From Amycolatopsis nivea (GTDB taxonomy: Bacteria; Actinomycetota; Actinomycetes; Mycobacteriales; Pseudonocardiaceae): a stretch of 48,200 bases of DNA. Shown piece by piece: positions 22,918 through 30,390 of this stretch (its first letter is position 1; the number at the start of each line of letters is the position of its first letter). The notes under the pieces are model-generated. The model was given only the letters and a program-made list of their open reading frames with translations, did no database searches and was not told the origin of the DNA. The stretch lies in NCBI RefSeq assembly GCF_004522235.1, contig NZ_SDLT01000042.1:43676-91875 (forward strand), given 5' to 3'. The translations under genes were made by a program, and so were the position numbers.

Positions 22918-23322
22918 CTAGGCAAGCGCGGTGATCAGTTCGGCGAGAACTCCCTGCCAATGGCGGCGCTGCTGCTCCCGTTCGGCGGCGTCGGCCAGGC
23001 GCTCCTGGTGAATGCGCAGCATTGCTTTGCCCGGACCGCTGGCACGCACGGCCAGCTGCAGCGTCGTCTCGTGCGACCAGCCGGCCGGCTGCCAAGTGAG
23101 CCGGATCCGGTCCATTTCGCGGAAGCTGCGCGTCTCGCCGCGGATTCCGTCGGCGGTCTCGTAGCCGACGCCGGGTTCGGGCTGGACGGTAACGCCCTCG
23201 CCGAGCCAGATCGCCACGCCTTCCGCGGACGTGATGAAGTCCCAGACGTCCTCGGCGGAGCGGCCGATCGTCTTCGAGACGCCGATCTGCCAGCCCGCGT
23301 CCTTGGTCTGCCCGACGCTCAC
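22918..23322 (-). CDS. SRPBCC/AHSA1-like protein
   Basis: 134 residues of the AHSA1-like START fold: VSKTIGRSAEDVWDFITSAEGVAIWLG, then IRGETRSFREMDRIRLTWQP and a C-terminal helix (REQQRRHWQGVLAELI). The GTG start overlaps the stop of the RidA gene (GTGA), so the two are coupled. The pair is divergent from a WYL-domain regulator, an arrangement common for such small modules. Ligand unknown. Confidence 0.85.
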   Translation of the reverse strand: MSVGQTKDAGWQIGVSKTIGRSAEDVWDFITSAEGVAIWLGEGVTVQPEPGVGYETADGIRGETRSFREMDRIRLTWQPAGWSHETTLQLAVRASGPGKAMLRIHQERLADAAEREQQRRHWQGVLAELITALA

Positions 23323-23711
23323 TCGGCCACCGCCGCGATCGCGCTGACCTCGACGAGCGCACCCGGCACGGCCAGCCCGGCCACGCGCTGGACAGTGACC
23401 GGCGGCGTCGCGCCCGCCAGCGCCGCGGCGGCGGCCGGATAAGCCTTGGCGAGATCGACGTCCGCGACCAGCAGGATGTTCAGCATCACCACATCCTGGA
23501 CGGTCGCGCCGCCCGCGGCCAGCGCCGTTTTCAGGTTGGCCATCACCCGCTCGACCTGCGCGGCGACGTCGGTTCCGCCGACGAGCGCGCCGTTCGCGTC
23601 GACCGCGTTCTGGCCGCCGACGTAGATCGTCGTCGCGCCTGGCGGGACCACGGCGACCTGGGCGAAAGCGGGGGACTGGAGGAGCCCTTCGGGGCGGAGC
23701 AGCTGAGTCAT
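23319..23711 (-). CDS. RidA-family protein without the canonical arginine
   Basis: 130 residues, full length for RidA/YjgF, with IYVGGQNAVDANGALVGG, QVERVMANLKTALAAGG and a C-terminal LVEVSAIAAV. The arginine that binds the imine/enamine carboxylate in true RidA deaminases (in PxR) is replaced by valine 105 (ATPPVTVQRV), so this belongs to a non-canonical Rid group and may not deaminate 2-aminoacrylate. It leads the RidA-SRPBCC operon and is divergent from the WYL regulator. Confidence 0.85.
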   Translation of the reverse strand: MTQLLRPEGLLQSPAFAQVAVVPPGATTIYVGGQNAVDANGALVGGTDVAAQVERVMANLKTALAAGGATVQDVVMLNILLVADVDLAKAYPAAAAALAGATPPVTVQRVAGLAVPGALVEVSAIAAVAE

Positions 23712-23773
23712 AAACCGAGTATGACCAGATACCCGGTCGGCTACTGTCCTAGTTTTGCGCGAGAATCGAGAGC

Positions 23774-24718
23774 ATGACCACCACGAGCCGTCGCCTGGAG
23801 ACGCTGGCGTTGCTGCAGGCGCGTCCCGGCATCTCCGCCACCGACCTCGCGGCCCGCCTCGGCGTCACCGAGCGCACGACGCGCCGCGACATCGCCCAGC
23901 TGCGCGAACTCGGGTATCGCATCGACGGCGAACCCGGCCGGGTCGGCGGCTACCGGCTCGCGCACGGCACCGCGATGCCGCCGCTGCTGCTGGACGCCGA
24001 CGAGGTCGCGGCGGTTTCACTCGGCCTGCAGACGGCGGTGGCGGTCGACGGGCTCGAAACTGCCACGGTGACCGCGCTGGCCAAGCTGACCCAGGTGGTG
24101 CCGACGCGCTGGCAGGCCCGGCTCGCCGCGCTCGCGGACGTGGAATCGTTGCCCGGCAAGCCTTTCCGGCAGGCAGCGCAGGACATTCTGGTACCGCTCG
24201 CGTTGGCTTGCCGGGCTGGCGAAGCGGTGCGGATCCGGCATCGAGCTCGGGACGCTCGATCGGCGAAACCCATTGATGTGCAGCCTTACCGGCTCATCAC
24301 TGTCCGGCGGCAGTGGTACCTCGTCGCTTGTCCGCGCGGAACCAGTGAATGGAAAACCTTTGCGGCGGAACGGATCGAAGCGGTCCAGCCACTCGGGATC
24401 AAACTGCCCGCGCCGGAACCACCGTCCACTGTGGTCGATCTGATCACGGACGCGGGCTGGCGGTATCGCGTTCGGGTCCAGGTGCACACGTCGGCTGATC
24501 TGGTCCGGGAACTCGTCGACCCGAGTGTGGCGACTGTTGTCGAGGACGGCGACGAGTGCGAACTCCGGTTCGGCACCGACGATCTCGACTGGGCTGCTCG
24601 CTGGCTGGCTTATCTGGGCGTGGATTTCGACGTCCTCGAACCGGCCGCGCTCACCGATCGCTTGCACGCCTTCGGTTCTTGGCTGGCTACCCGCTACGTC
24701 ACCACTCCGCCGGACTGA
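23774..24718 (+). CDS. WYL-domain (YafY-type) transcription regulator
   Basis: 314 residues: a DeoR-like HTH at about 5-55 (RLETLALLQARPGISATDLA, LGVTERTTRRDIAQLRELGY), the WYL region from about 140 (VRIRHRARD, DVQPYRLITVRRQWYLVA, TFAAERIEAV), and a C-terminal WCX domain. WYL domains sense nucleic acid or small ligands. It probably controls the divergent RidA-SRPBCC operon from the 62-base gap. Its 3' end overlaps the convergent TetR gene by 20 bases. Confidence 0.9.
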   Translation: MTTTSRRLETLALLQARPGISATDLAARLGVTERTTRRDIAQLRELGYRIDGEPGRVGGYRLAHGTAMPPLLLDADEVAAVSLGLQTAVAVDGLETATVTALAKLTQVVPTRWQARLAALADVESLPGKPFRQAAQDILVPLALACRAGEAVRIRHRARDARSAKPIDVQPYRLITVRRQWYLVACPRGTSEWKTFAAERIEAVQPLGIKLPAPEPPSTVVDLITDAGWRYRVRVQVHTSADLVRELVDPSVATVVEDGDECELRFGTDDLDWAARWLAYLGVDFDVLEPAALTDRLHAFGSWLATRYVTTPPD

Positions 24719-25316
24719 TCGCCGGAGTCCCCGCGCGGTAAGCCTCGATCACGATCCGCGCCGCCCGTCGGGACTTGGCGACGACCTGCTCCGTCGGGTA
24801 GCCGAGCCATTGGTAGACGCCGTTGAGGTAGAAATCGCCGTAGCCGTAGGCCTGGGTGTGGAGTTGTTCCATCAGTTCCAGCGCGATAGCCGGATCCGGC
24901 GCGATCGTGAGGCAGCGCAGCAGCGACGCGTCGATCAGCTCCCGGCGGGCCTCGTGCAGTTCGACGTATTGCGCGTCAGCCAGCTCCGCGGCGAAGAACA
25001 CGTGCAGGCCGATCCGGGTTTCCATCAGGAACTTGGTGTGCGCGGCGGACACGGCGGCCAGCGCGGCACCGTCGTCCGTTTCGGCGGCGGCCGCTTCCTC
25101 GGCGAGTTCGCGCAGCTGTCGCGCCGCGGTGGTGGCGACCGCGGCCAGCAGCGCCGCGCGGTCCAGGAAATGCCGGTACGGCGCGGCGGTGGAGACCTTC
25201 GCCCGCCGGGCGGCTTCGGCGACCGAGAACCCGGCGACCCCGTTCTCCGCGATCAGGTCGAACGCCACGCGCACCAGCTCGGCGCGCAGGTTGCGGTGGT
25301 GGTACTGCGCCGCCAT
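24699..25316 (-). CDS. TetR-family repressor
   Basis: 205 residues from the ATG at 25316 (a GTG at 25328 is possible). The HTH is at about 10-50: LRAELVRVAFDLIAENGVAG, FSVAEAARRAKVSTAAPYRHF. The C-terminal ligand domain has a WHG-like end (YGDFYLNGVYQWLGYP). A perfect 13-bp palindrome lies between it and the divergent alcohol dehydrogenase gene, so it very likely represses that gene and itself. The inducer is probably a substrate of the dehydrogenase. Confidence 0.9.
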   Translation of the reverse strand: MAAQYHHRNLRAELVRVAFDLIAENGVAGFSVAEAARRAKVSTAAPYRHFLDRAALLAAVATTAARQLRELAEEAAAAETDDGAALAAVSAAHTKFLMETRIGLHVFFAAELADAQYVELHEARRELIDASLLRCLTIAPDPAIALELMEQLHTQAYGYGDFYLNGVYQWLGYPTEQVVAKSRRAARIVIEAYRAGTPAISPAEW

Positions 25317-25371
25317 GTCGTGTGTCACACCCGATCGTGGTCGCTTCGAGGAATAAGCCGAGGCCCACGCT

Positions 25372-25401
25372 AGTCGATGTAAGAGGGTTCTTACATCGAC
25401 T
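25372..25401. promoter_or_regulatory. TetR operator, perfect 13-bp palindrome
   Basis: AGTCGATGTAAGA (25372-25384) and TCTTACATCGACT (25389-25401) are exact reverse complements around GGGT. It sits between the divergent TetR and alcohol dehydrogenase starts, 35 bases before the latter. Geometry and size fit a TetR dimer-of-dimers or single-dimer site. Confidence 0.8.
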
Positions 25402-25436
25402 TTGTCCCGAACGGACGGGACACCCAGGAGGGCTTC

Positions 25437-26486
25437 ATGACCACGACCACCTCCGCCATCGCCGCCGCGGCGCCGGGCGGACCGCTCGCGCCGACGACGA
25501 TCGAGCGCCGTGCCCTGCGGCCGGACGACGTGCTCATCGACATCGCCTACGCCGGCATCTGCCACAGCGACCTGCACCAGGTCAACCAGGACTGGGGCAC
25601 CGCGATCTTCCCGATGGTGCCGGGCCACGAGATCGCCGGCGTGGTCGCCGCGGTCGGCTCGGACGTCACGAAGTACCAGGTCGGCGACCGGGTCGGGGTC
25701 GGCTGCATGGTCGATTCCTGCGGCGAATGCGAGTACTGCCGCGCCGGATCCGAGCAGTTCTGCGTCAAGGGCAACATCCAGACGTACAACGGAGTCGGCT
25801 TCGACGGCGAGAACACCTACGGCGGGTACAGCCGGCAGATCGTCGTGAAGGACGCGTTCGTCTGCCGGATCCCGGAGGGCATTGACCTGGACGTCGCCGC
25901 GCCGCTGCTGTGCGCGGGCATCACCACGTACTCGCCGCTGCGCCGGTGGGGCGCGGGACCGGGCAAGAAGGTCGCCGTCGTCGGCCTCGGCGGGCTCGGG
26001 CACATGGCGGTCAAGCTGGCCGTCGCGATGGGCGCGGACGTCACCGTGCTCAGCCAGAGCCTGAAGAAGCAGGAAGACGGGCTCCGGCTCGGCGCGAAGG
26101 ACTACTACGCGACCAGCGACGAGTCGACCTTCGAGACGCTCGCCGGCCGGTTCGACGTCATCCTCAACACCGTCTCGGCGAAGCTGCCGGTCGACGCCTA
26201 CCTCAGCCTGCTGCGCGTCGGCGGTGCGATGGTGAACGTCGGCGCGCCGGGGGAACCGTTGGAGTACAACGTCTTCTCCCTGCTCGGCGGCAACCGCGTG
26301 CTGGCCGGTTCGATGATCGGCGGCATCGCGGAGACCCAGGAGATGCTGGACTTCTGCGCCGAGCACGGCGTCGGCGCGGAGATCGAGACGATCAGCGCGG
26401 ACCAGGTGAACGAGGCGTACGCGCGGGTCGAGAACAGCGACGTGCGGTACCGCTTCGTGATCGACACCTCGACGATCGGCGCGTGA
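25437..26486 (+). CDS. Zinc-dependent NAD(P) alcohol dehydrogenase (YahK/CAD type)
   Basis: 349 residues. Catalytic zinc ligands: C in GICHSDLH, H in VPGHEIAG, and a later C in LLCAGITTYSP. Structural zinc: CGECEYCRAGSEQFC. Nucleotide site GLGGLGHMAVKLA near residue 183. This pattern is the cinnamyl-alcohol-dehydrogenase/YahK group, which reduces aldehydes broadly. It is under the TetR operator upstream and has AGGAGG nine bases before the ATG. A bidirectional hairpin follows its stop. Confidence 0.9.
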   Translation: MTTTTSAIAAAAPGGPLAPTTIERRALRPDDVLIDIAYAGICHSDLHQVNQDWGTAIFPMVPGHEIAGVVAAVGSDVTKYQVGDRVGVGCMVDSCGECEYCRAGSEQFCVKGNIQTYNGVGFDGENTYGGYSRQIVVKDAFVCRIPEGIDLDVAAPLLCAGITTYSPLRRWGAGPGKKVAVVGLGGLGHMAVKLAVAMGADVTVLSQSLKKQEDGLRLGAKDYYATSDESTFETLAGRFDVILNTVSAKLPVDAYLSLLRVGGAMVNVGAPGEPLEYNVFSLLGGNRVLAGSMIGGIAETQEMLDFCAEHGVGAEIETISADQVNEAYARVENSDVRYRFVIDTSTIGA

Positions 26487-26490
26487 GGGC

Positions 26491-26534
26491 TGTGAGCGGT
26501 TGCTGCCGGATCTCACCGGCAGCAACCACTCACA
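26491..26534. terminator. Bidirectional terminator between ADH and purU
   Basis: A 19-bp stem with one mismatch: 26491-26509 pairs with 26516-26534 around ATCTCA; the inner 12 bp (GGTTGCTGCCGG and its complement) are perfect. It begins five bases after the ADH stop and contains the purU stop on the other strand, so it serves both convergent genes. Confidence 0.8.
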
Positions 26535-27402
26535 TCACCATGGTTCGGTTGCCGTGCACCAAAACGCGGCCTTCGAGGTGCCAGCGCAGGCCGCGCGCCA
26601 GCGTCACCTTCTCGATGTCCCGGCCCTTGCGCACCAGGTCCTGCACCGAATCGCCGTGGTCGACGCGGATGACGTCCTGTTCGATGATCGGCCCGGCGTC
26701 GAGGTCCGCGGTGACGTAGTGGCAGGTCGCGCCGACGAGCTTCACGCCGCGCGTGTGTGCCTGGTGGTACGGCTTCGCGCCGATGAACGACGGCAGGAAG
26801 CTGTGGTGGATGTTCAGCGCGCGCCCGGTCCACGCCGTGCACAGTTCCGCAGGCAGGACCTGCATGAACCGCGCCAGCACGATCGCATGCGGGTCGTGTG
26901 CGTCGACCAGTTCGCGAACCTTGGCGAACGCGGCCGCCTTGCCGTCCGGGTCGCCTGCCGGGAACGGCACGTGGTGGAACGGGATCCCGTGCGCGCGGGT
27001 GATGTCCGCGAGCGAATCGTGGTTGCCGATCACCGCGGCGATGTCGACGTCCAGCTCACCGGAGGCGACCCGGCCCAGCAGGTCGTAGAGGCAGTGCCCG
27101 GCCTTCGACACCAGCACCACCGCGCGCGGGCGCTCGCCGGTGTCGCGCACCTGCCAGCTCGACTCCGCGGACAGTTCGTTCGCGACCGCGCTGAACCGCT
27201 CGCGCAATCCCTCGGCGTCGAACGGCAGCGAATCGGCGCGCACGACCTGGCGGGTGAAGAACCAGCCCGAGTCGGGATCGGTGTGGTACGCGGCCTCGAC
27301 GATCATTCCGCCGTGGTCGGCGAGGAAGCCCGAGATGCGGGCGATGATGCCGGTGCGGTCGGGGCAGCCGAAGGTGAGCACGTAACGCTGGGGTTCTGAC
27401 AC
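26530..27402 (-). CDS. purU: Formyltetrahydrofolate deformylase
   Basis: 290 residues. An ACT domain at the N-terminus (YVLTFGCPDRTGIIARISGFLADHGG) is followed by a formyltransferase-type catalytic domain: FHHVPFPAGDPDGKAAA, LARFMQVLPAELC, NIHHSFLPSFIGAKPYHQA and GATCHYVTADLDAGPIIEQD, with the Asn-His-Asp catalytic set. It releases formate from 10-formyl-THF and so balances one-carbon pools. The ATG at 27402 is followed by the normal MSEPQRYVLTF start. It is a monocistronic unit ending in the shared hairpin. Confidence 0.95.
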   Translation of the reverse strand: MSEPQRYVLTFGCPDRTGIIARISGFLADHGGMIVEAAYHTDPDSGWFFTRQVVRADSLPFDAEGLRERFSAVANELSAESSWQVRDTGERPRAVVLVSKAGHCLYDLLGRVASGELDVDIAAVIGNHDSLADITRAHGIPFHHVPFPAGDPDGKAAAFAKVRELVDAHDPHAIVLARFMQVLPAELCTAWTGRALNIHHSFLPSFIGAKPYHQAHTRGVKLVGATCHYVTADLDAGPIIEQDVIRVDHGDSVQDLVRKGRDIEKVTLARGLRWHLEGRVLVHGNRTMVM

Positions 27403-27426
27403 GCGCCCATTCTCACCGGCCGCTGG

Positions 27427-28119
27427 TCAGGGCGCGGCGAGGGGCTCCAGAAGGGTGGCGTCGCCGACGTTCTCGGCGTGGTTCGGACGGCCCCACAACG
27501 CGCGGTACACCTCGTCGGCCGGACCGGCGAGCGTGAGGTCCGGGACGCCTTCGCCCAGCATCGGCGGCCCATCCGGCTGCAGCAGCACGGTCCACGTCCG
27601 CGTGTCGGTGCTGACCTGGACGATCCCCTCGCGGCCGCTCGGCCGGGCGCGGCGCGGGGTCAGGAAGGCGAGGAACTCGTCGATGCCGTCCTCGGCGAAT
27701 TCCGTGCGGTACCGGGTGACCGGCGGCTCGGCCAGGGCGCTTTCCGCGTCGAGCCGGTGGATGGCGAACTCGTGCGCGAGCCGGCGCGTCCAATCGGCCA
27801 CGGTGATCGGGCCGCCGTGCGGGAACGGTGAGCGCAGCGGGGTGTCCGCCGGACGCCGCAGGGCTTCGCGGACGGCCATGCGTTCGCCGTCCCAGCGGCC
27901 GAGCGCGTCCTCCCACGTGGTCGCTCGCTGCGGCTCAGCCTTCTGGTCGGTGATCGCAGCGACCGTGTACGAGAGCACCGTCGTCAGATGCGTCACCAGG
28001 TCCAGCACTGTCCACTCCGGACAGTTCCGGACCGGCGCGACCGGACCCGCGGCGAGCGTCGCGGCCTTGATCCGGTCGGCGTGGATGTCGATCGCTTCCA
28101 GCAGCCGTGGCGCGTCCAT
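27427..28119 (-). CDS. Maleylpyruvate isomerase-type (DinB-like) mycothiol-dependent protein
   Basis: 230 residues. MDMPI N-terminal domain: NCPEWTVLDLVTHLTTVLSY with the metal-binding His, and RRLAHEFAIHRLDAESAL with two further His in the usual places. A C-terminal SCP2-like part follows (PPMLGEGVPDLTLAGPADEVYRALWG). These proteins use mycothiol as thiol cofactor, consistent with mshA in the same window. Substrate unknown. Its first 185 bases overlap the 3' end of the DedA gene in another frame, so the start may be translationally re-initiated. Confidence 0.85.
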   Translation of the reverse strand: MDAPRLLEAIDIHADRIKAATLAAGPVAPVRNCPEWTVLDLVTHLTTVLSYTVAAITDQKAEPQRATTWEDALGRWDGERMAVREALRRPADTPLRSPFPHGGPITVADWTRRLAHEFAIHRLDAESALAEPPVTRYRTEFAEDGIDEFLAFLTPRRARPSGREGIVQVSTDTRTWTVLLQPDGPPMLGEGVPDLTLAGPADEVYRALWGRPNHAENVGDATLLEPLAAP

Positions 28120-28732
28120 GCACTGACCGTAGCCTGCGCACCCGGACCCGGCGGCCGAATTCGATGAGCACGACCAGCAGCAGCCCGAGCAGGAGCGACA
28201 GCAGCAGGCCGTACGCCGGACGGTCGGCGAACGCGGCCCCGCCGGCGAGCCCGATCAGCGCGCTGTACACCGACCACAGCGTCGCGCCCGCGGCGTCGAG
28301 CGGCACGAACCGGCGCAGCGGATAGCCGAGGCTCCCGTTGGCCAGCGCGCTCGCGACGCGGCCGCCGGGCAGATAGCGCGCGGCGACGATCAGCAGCGGT
28401 GCTTGCCTGCGGACCTGGTCGCGGGCCCATTCGTAGCGTTGCCGTCCGGACGGTCCGCGCTGCAGCCAGGCGACGGCACGCGGACCGGCGGCGCGGCCGA
28501 CCGCGTAGCCGAGACAGTCGCCCGCCCACGCGCCGGCGGCGGACACGACGACCAGCAGCGCGAGCCTGCCCGGGTCCGGTCCGATCAGGACGGCGACGGT
28601 CACCACGGTCGTTTCGCTCGGCATGAACGGGAGCAGCGCGTCCAGGCCGGCGATCGCGAACACGAGCACCCACAGCCAGGGCGAGCCGAGCGTGCCCCGG
28701 ATCAGCTCGGTGACGTGTTCCAGCAGTTCCAC
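27935..28732 (-). CDS. DedA-family membrane protein with read-through C-terminus
   Basis: 265 residues from the GTG at 28732 (a TTG or GTG at 28762/28759 is possible). DedA/VTT features: LLPFMPSETTVV, GAWAGDCLGYAVGR, VAARYLPGGRVASALANGSL, and four to five membrane spans. DedA proteins flip undecaprenyl phosphate or other lipids. The normal end is near RRVRVRRLRS; here about 62 more codons, without a stop, run through the start of the MDMPI gene in another frame, giving a Gly/Arg/Asp-rich tail that looks like shadow translation. The overlap is real in this sequence; whether the tail matters is unknown. Confidence 0.75.
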   Translation of the reverse strand: MELLEHVTELIRGTLGSPWLWVLVFAIAGLDALLPFMPSETTVVTVAVLIGPDPGRLALLVVVSAAGAWAGDCLGYAVGRAAGPRAVAWLQRGPSGRQRYEWARDQVRRQAPLLIVAARYLPGGRVASALANGSLGYPLRRFVPLDAAGATLWSVYSALIGLAGGAAFADRPAYGLLLSLLLGLLLVVLIEFGRRVRVRRLRSVHGRATAAGSDRHPRRPDQGRDARRGSGRAGPELSGVDSAGPGDASDDGALVHGRCDHRPEG

Positions 28733-28801
28733 TCGCTCATCGTCAGCACTGAAGGTCACCAAGGGGTGACCCAGCGGGGTGCGGGTGGTGAACAGGTGGG
28801 T

Positions 28802-29602
28802 TCAGCGCGGCGCGACGCTGTCCCAGGACACGGTCAGCTCGCCGAGCCGGCGCCGGTCCGGATTGCCGATGACCGGCCAGCCGCGGTCGGCGAGCATGGC
28901 GACGGTGGTGGTCCAGCGGGCGCGAACGCCGAAGGAACGGTGCGGTGCCGCGGCGGCCCAGCACTCGTCCAAAGTGGACATCAGGGCGTGCACGCGTTCG
29001 CCGGGAACGTTGCGGTGGATGAGGATCTTCGGCAGCCGTTCGGCCACTGTGGACGGACGGTCGAGTTCGGCAAGCCGCAGCGACAGGGTCAGCGTGCGCG
29101 GACCGTCCGCTCCGACCGCGACCCACGTGACCAGCCTGCCGATCTCGTCGCAGGTGCCTTCCACGAGCAGGCCTTCCGGCGGCATCGCGTCGAGCATCAG
29201 CTGCCACGCGCCCGGGACCTCGTCCTCGGCGTACTGGCGGAGCACGTTGAACGCGCGCACCAGGACCGGCCGCGTCCCGGCCAGCTCGAACCCGCCGCGC
29301 CGGAAGTCGAGCCGGGGCGGATCAGCGGCGGGAAGGGCGGCGGCGACGCGCTCCGGGTCGAGTTCGAGCCCGAGCACCCGGACGTCCGGCCGCACGCGCG
29401 CCAGCCAGCGGGCCAGTTCAACCGTCGTGACCGGCGACGCTCCGTAGCCGAGATCGACGACAAGGGGACTTTCGCCGCGCCGCAGCAGCCGCGTGACGCC
29501 CGGGTCGCTCGCGAGCCAGCGGTCGACCCGGCGCAACCGGTTGGGATTGGTGGTGCCCCTGGTCGGGGCCCCCACCGGGGTCAGGCGTGCTCGGCCAGCC
29601 AC
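28802..29602 (-). CDS. Class I SAM-dependent methyltransferase-like protein
   Basis: 266 residues. SAM motif I is VVDLGYGASPVTTVELARWL near residues 48-67, motif II VRVLGLELDPERV, then RRGGFELAG and FNVLRQYAEDEV. No substrate-specific motif is recognised. The GTG start at 29602 lies inside the last codons of the DUF2505 gene (22-base overlap), so they form an operon; a start further in is possible. Target may be a small molecule or a protein. Confidence 0.75.
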   Translation of the reverse strand: MAGRARLTPVGAPTRGTTNPNRLRRVDRWLASDPGVTRLLRRGESPLVVDLGYGASPVTTVELARWLARVRPDVRVLGLELDPERVAAALPAADPPRLDFRRGGFELAGTRPVLVRAFNVLRQYAEDEVPGAWQLMLDAMPPEGLLVEGTCDEIGRLVTWVAVGADGPRTLTLSLRLAELDRPSTVAERLPKILIHRNVPGERVHALMSTLDECWAAAAPHRSFGVRARWTTTVAMLADRGWPVIGNPDRRRLGELTVSWDSVAPR

Positions 29603-30081
29603 TGCGCGGTGAACTCGTCCTCGTGCCGCAGCAGGTTGACCACCTGCTCGGAGACGAACTCCTCGATCCGGCCGCCGAAGAGGGGGATGCGCACGACGAC
29701 CTCGCCCGTGGTGCGGAGGAGGACCTTGCCGTCCTTCGGGCTGAGGTAGGTCGAGGCGCCGATCTCGCCGGGCACGCCGCCGACGCTGACGTCGGACCGG
29801 CCGGTGTACTCGTCGCCGGACCGCTTCCAGGTCTGGGTGCGGTTGACGATGATGTCGCCTTTGTGCAGGGCGCGGACGGCTTGCGGGAGTTTGGCCGCCT
29901 TGATGCCGTGCTGGAGTTCGTAGCGGACGGAGTCGCCTTCGGCGGTGTAGGCGAGGAGTTTCGCGTCGTCGCCGCCGAGGGCGGCTAGGCGGGCTTGGAG
30001 GGCGTCCTTGCCTGCGACTGCGGTGAAGACGTTTTCGAGCGAGCCGGTGAATTCGCCGCGGTGCTCGATCCGGGATCCCAT
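29581..30081 (-). CDS. DUF2505 family protein (Rv0481c-like)
   Basis: 166 residues. It begins MGSRIEHRGEFTGSLENVFT and carries DALQARLAALGGDDAKLLAY and SVRYELQHGIKAAKLPQAVR, then a beta-rich part (TGRSDVSVGGVPGEIGAST) and a C-terminal helix (EEFVSEQVVNLLRHEDEFTA). This matches DUF2505, a START-like actinobacterial family that sits beside murB (Rv0481c next to Rv0482). Function unknown; a lipid-binding envelope role is plausible. It is divergent from murB across a 309-base gap with large palindromes. Confidence 0.85.
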   Translation of the reverse strand: MGSRIEHRGEFTGSLENVFTAVAGKDALQARLAALGGDDAKLLAYTAEGDSVRYELQHGIKAAKLPQAVRALHKGDIIVNRTQTWKRSGDEYTGRSDVSVGGVPGEIGASTYLSPKDGKVLLRTTGEVVVRIPLFGGRIEEFVSEQVVNLLRHEDEFTAQWLAEHA

Positions 30082-30161
30082 GTGACGGACAGTACCGGGA
30101 GGCCGCGGCTTCGCCGCGGAAAGAGGGTTGCGTGGGGCACCCCGAAGCCCAATTGTGCTGA

Positions 30162-30218
30162 CGGGCGGTGGGTGCTTGTCAAGGCGGGAAAGATGCCTTG
30201 ACAAGCACCCACCGCCCG
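30162..30218. repeat. Perfect 24-bp inverted repeat with 9-base loop
   Basis: 30162-30185 is the exact reverse complement of 30195-30218; the loop is GGGAAAGAT. The arm starts CGGGCGGTGGGTGCTTG. It lies between divergent genes, so it is not an ordinary 3' terminator for either. Possible roles: a mobile palindromic element, a cruciform, or a hairpin in an untranslated leader. Confidence 0.85.
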
Positions 30219-30295
30219 CAGGGAGGCTTCGTATCGGGGTGCGGGGGAGGGGCTGGGTGCCTCGCTCGTTGGGTGCATCGGCTGCGGTTTAGGGA

Positions 30296-30344
30296 CGTGA
30301 GGGGGGCGCTGAGGGAATCAGAGTCAATGAGGGTGGCCCTCACG
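30296..30344. repeat. Palindromic dispersed-type element upstream of murB
   Basis: It opens CGTGAGG and closes CCTCACG, with GAGGGAATCAGAGTCAATGA inside, giving an imperfect 49-bp palindrome. It is like, but not identical to, the elements at 42255-42303 and 48160-48200, sharing GGGAATC(A/T)GA in the centre. Confidence 0.6.
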
Positions 30345-30390
30345 GACGGGTCGATGGGGGTGGGTGGGGTGGGCAGTACCGTCAAGCTTT

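Larger units (their letters stand above)
30082..30390. other. Divergent gap between DUF2505 and murB genes, palindrome-rich
   Basis: 309 bases with no gene. It contains a perfect 24-bp inverted repeat (30162-30218) with outer arms that also pair in part (GCACCCCGA near 30138 with TCGGGGTGC near 30234), and a second palindrome of the Amycolatopsis type (30296-30344). Promoters for both divergent genes must lie here but no clear -10/-35 pair stands out. Confidence 0.6.
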
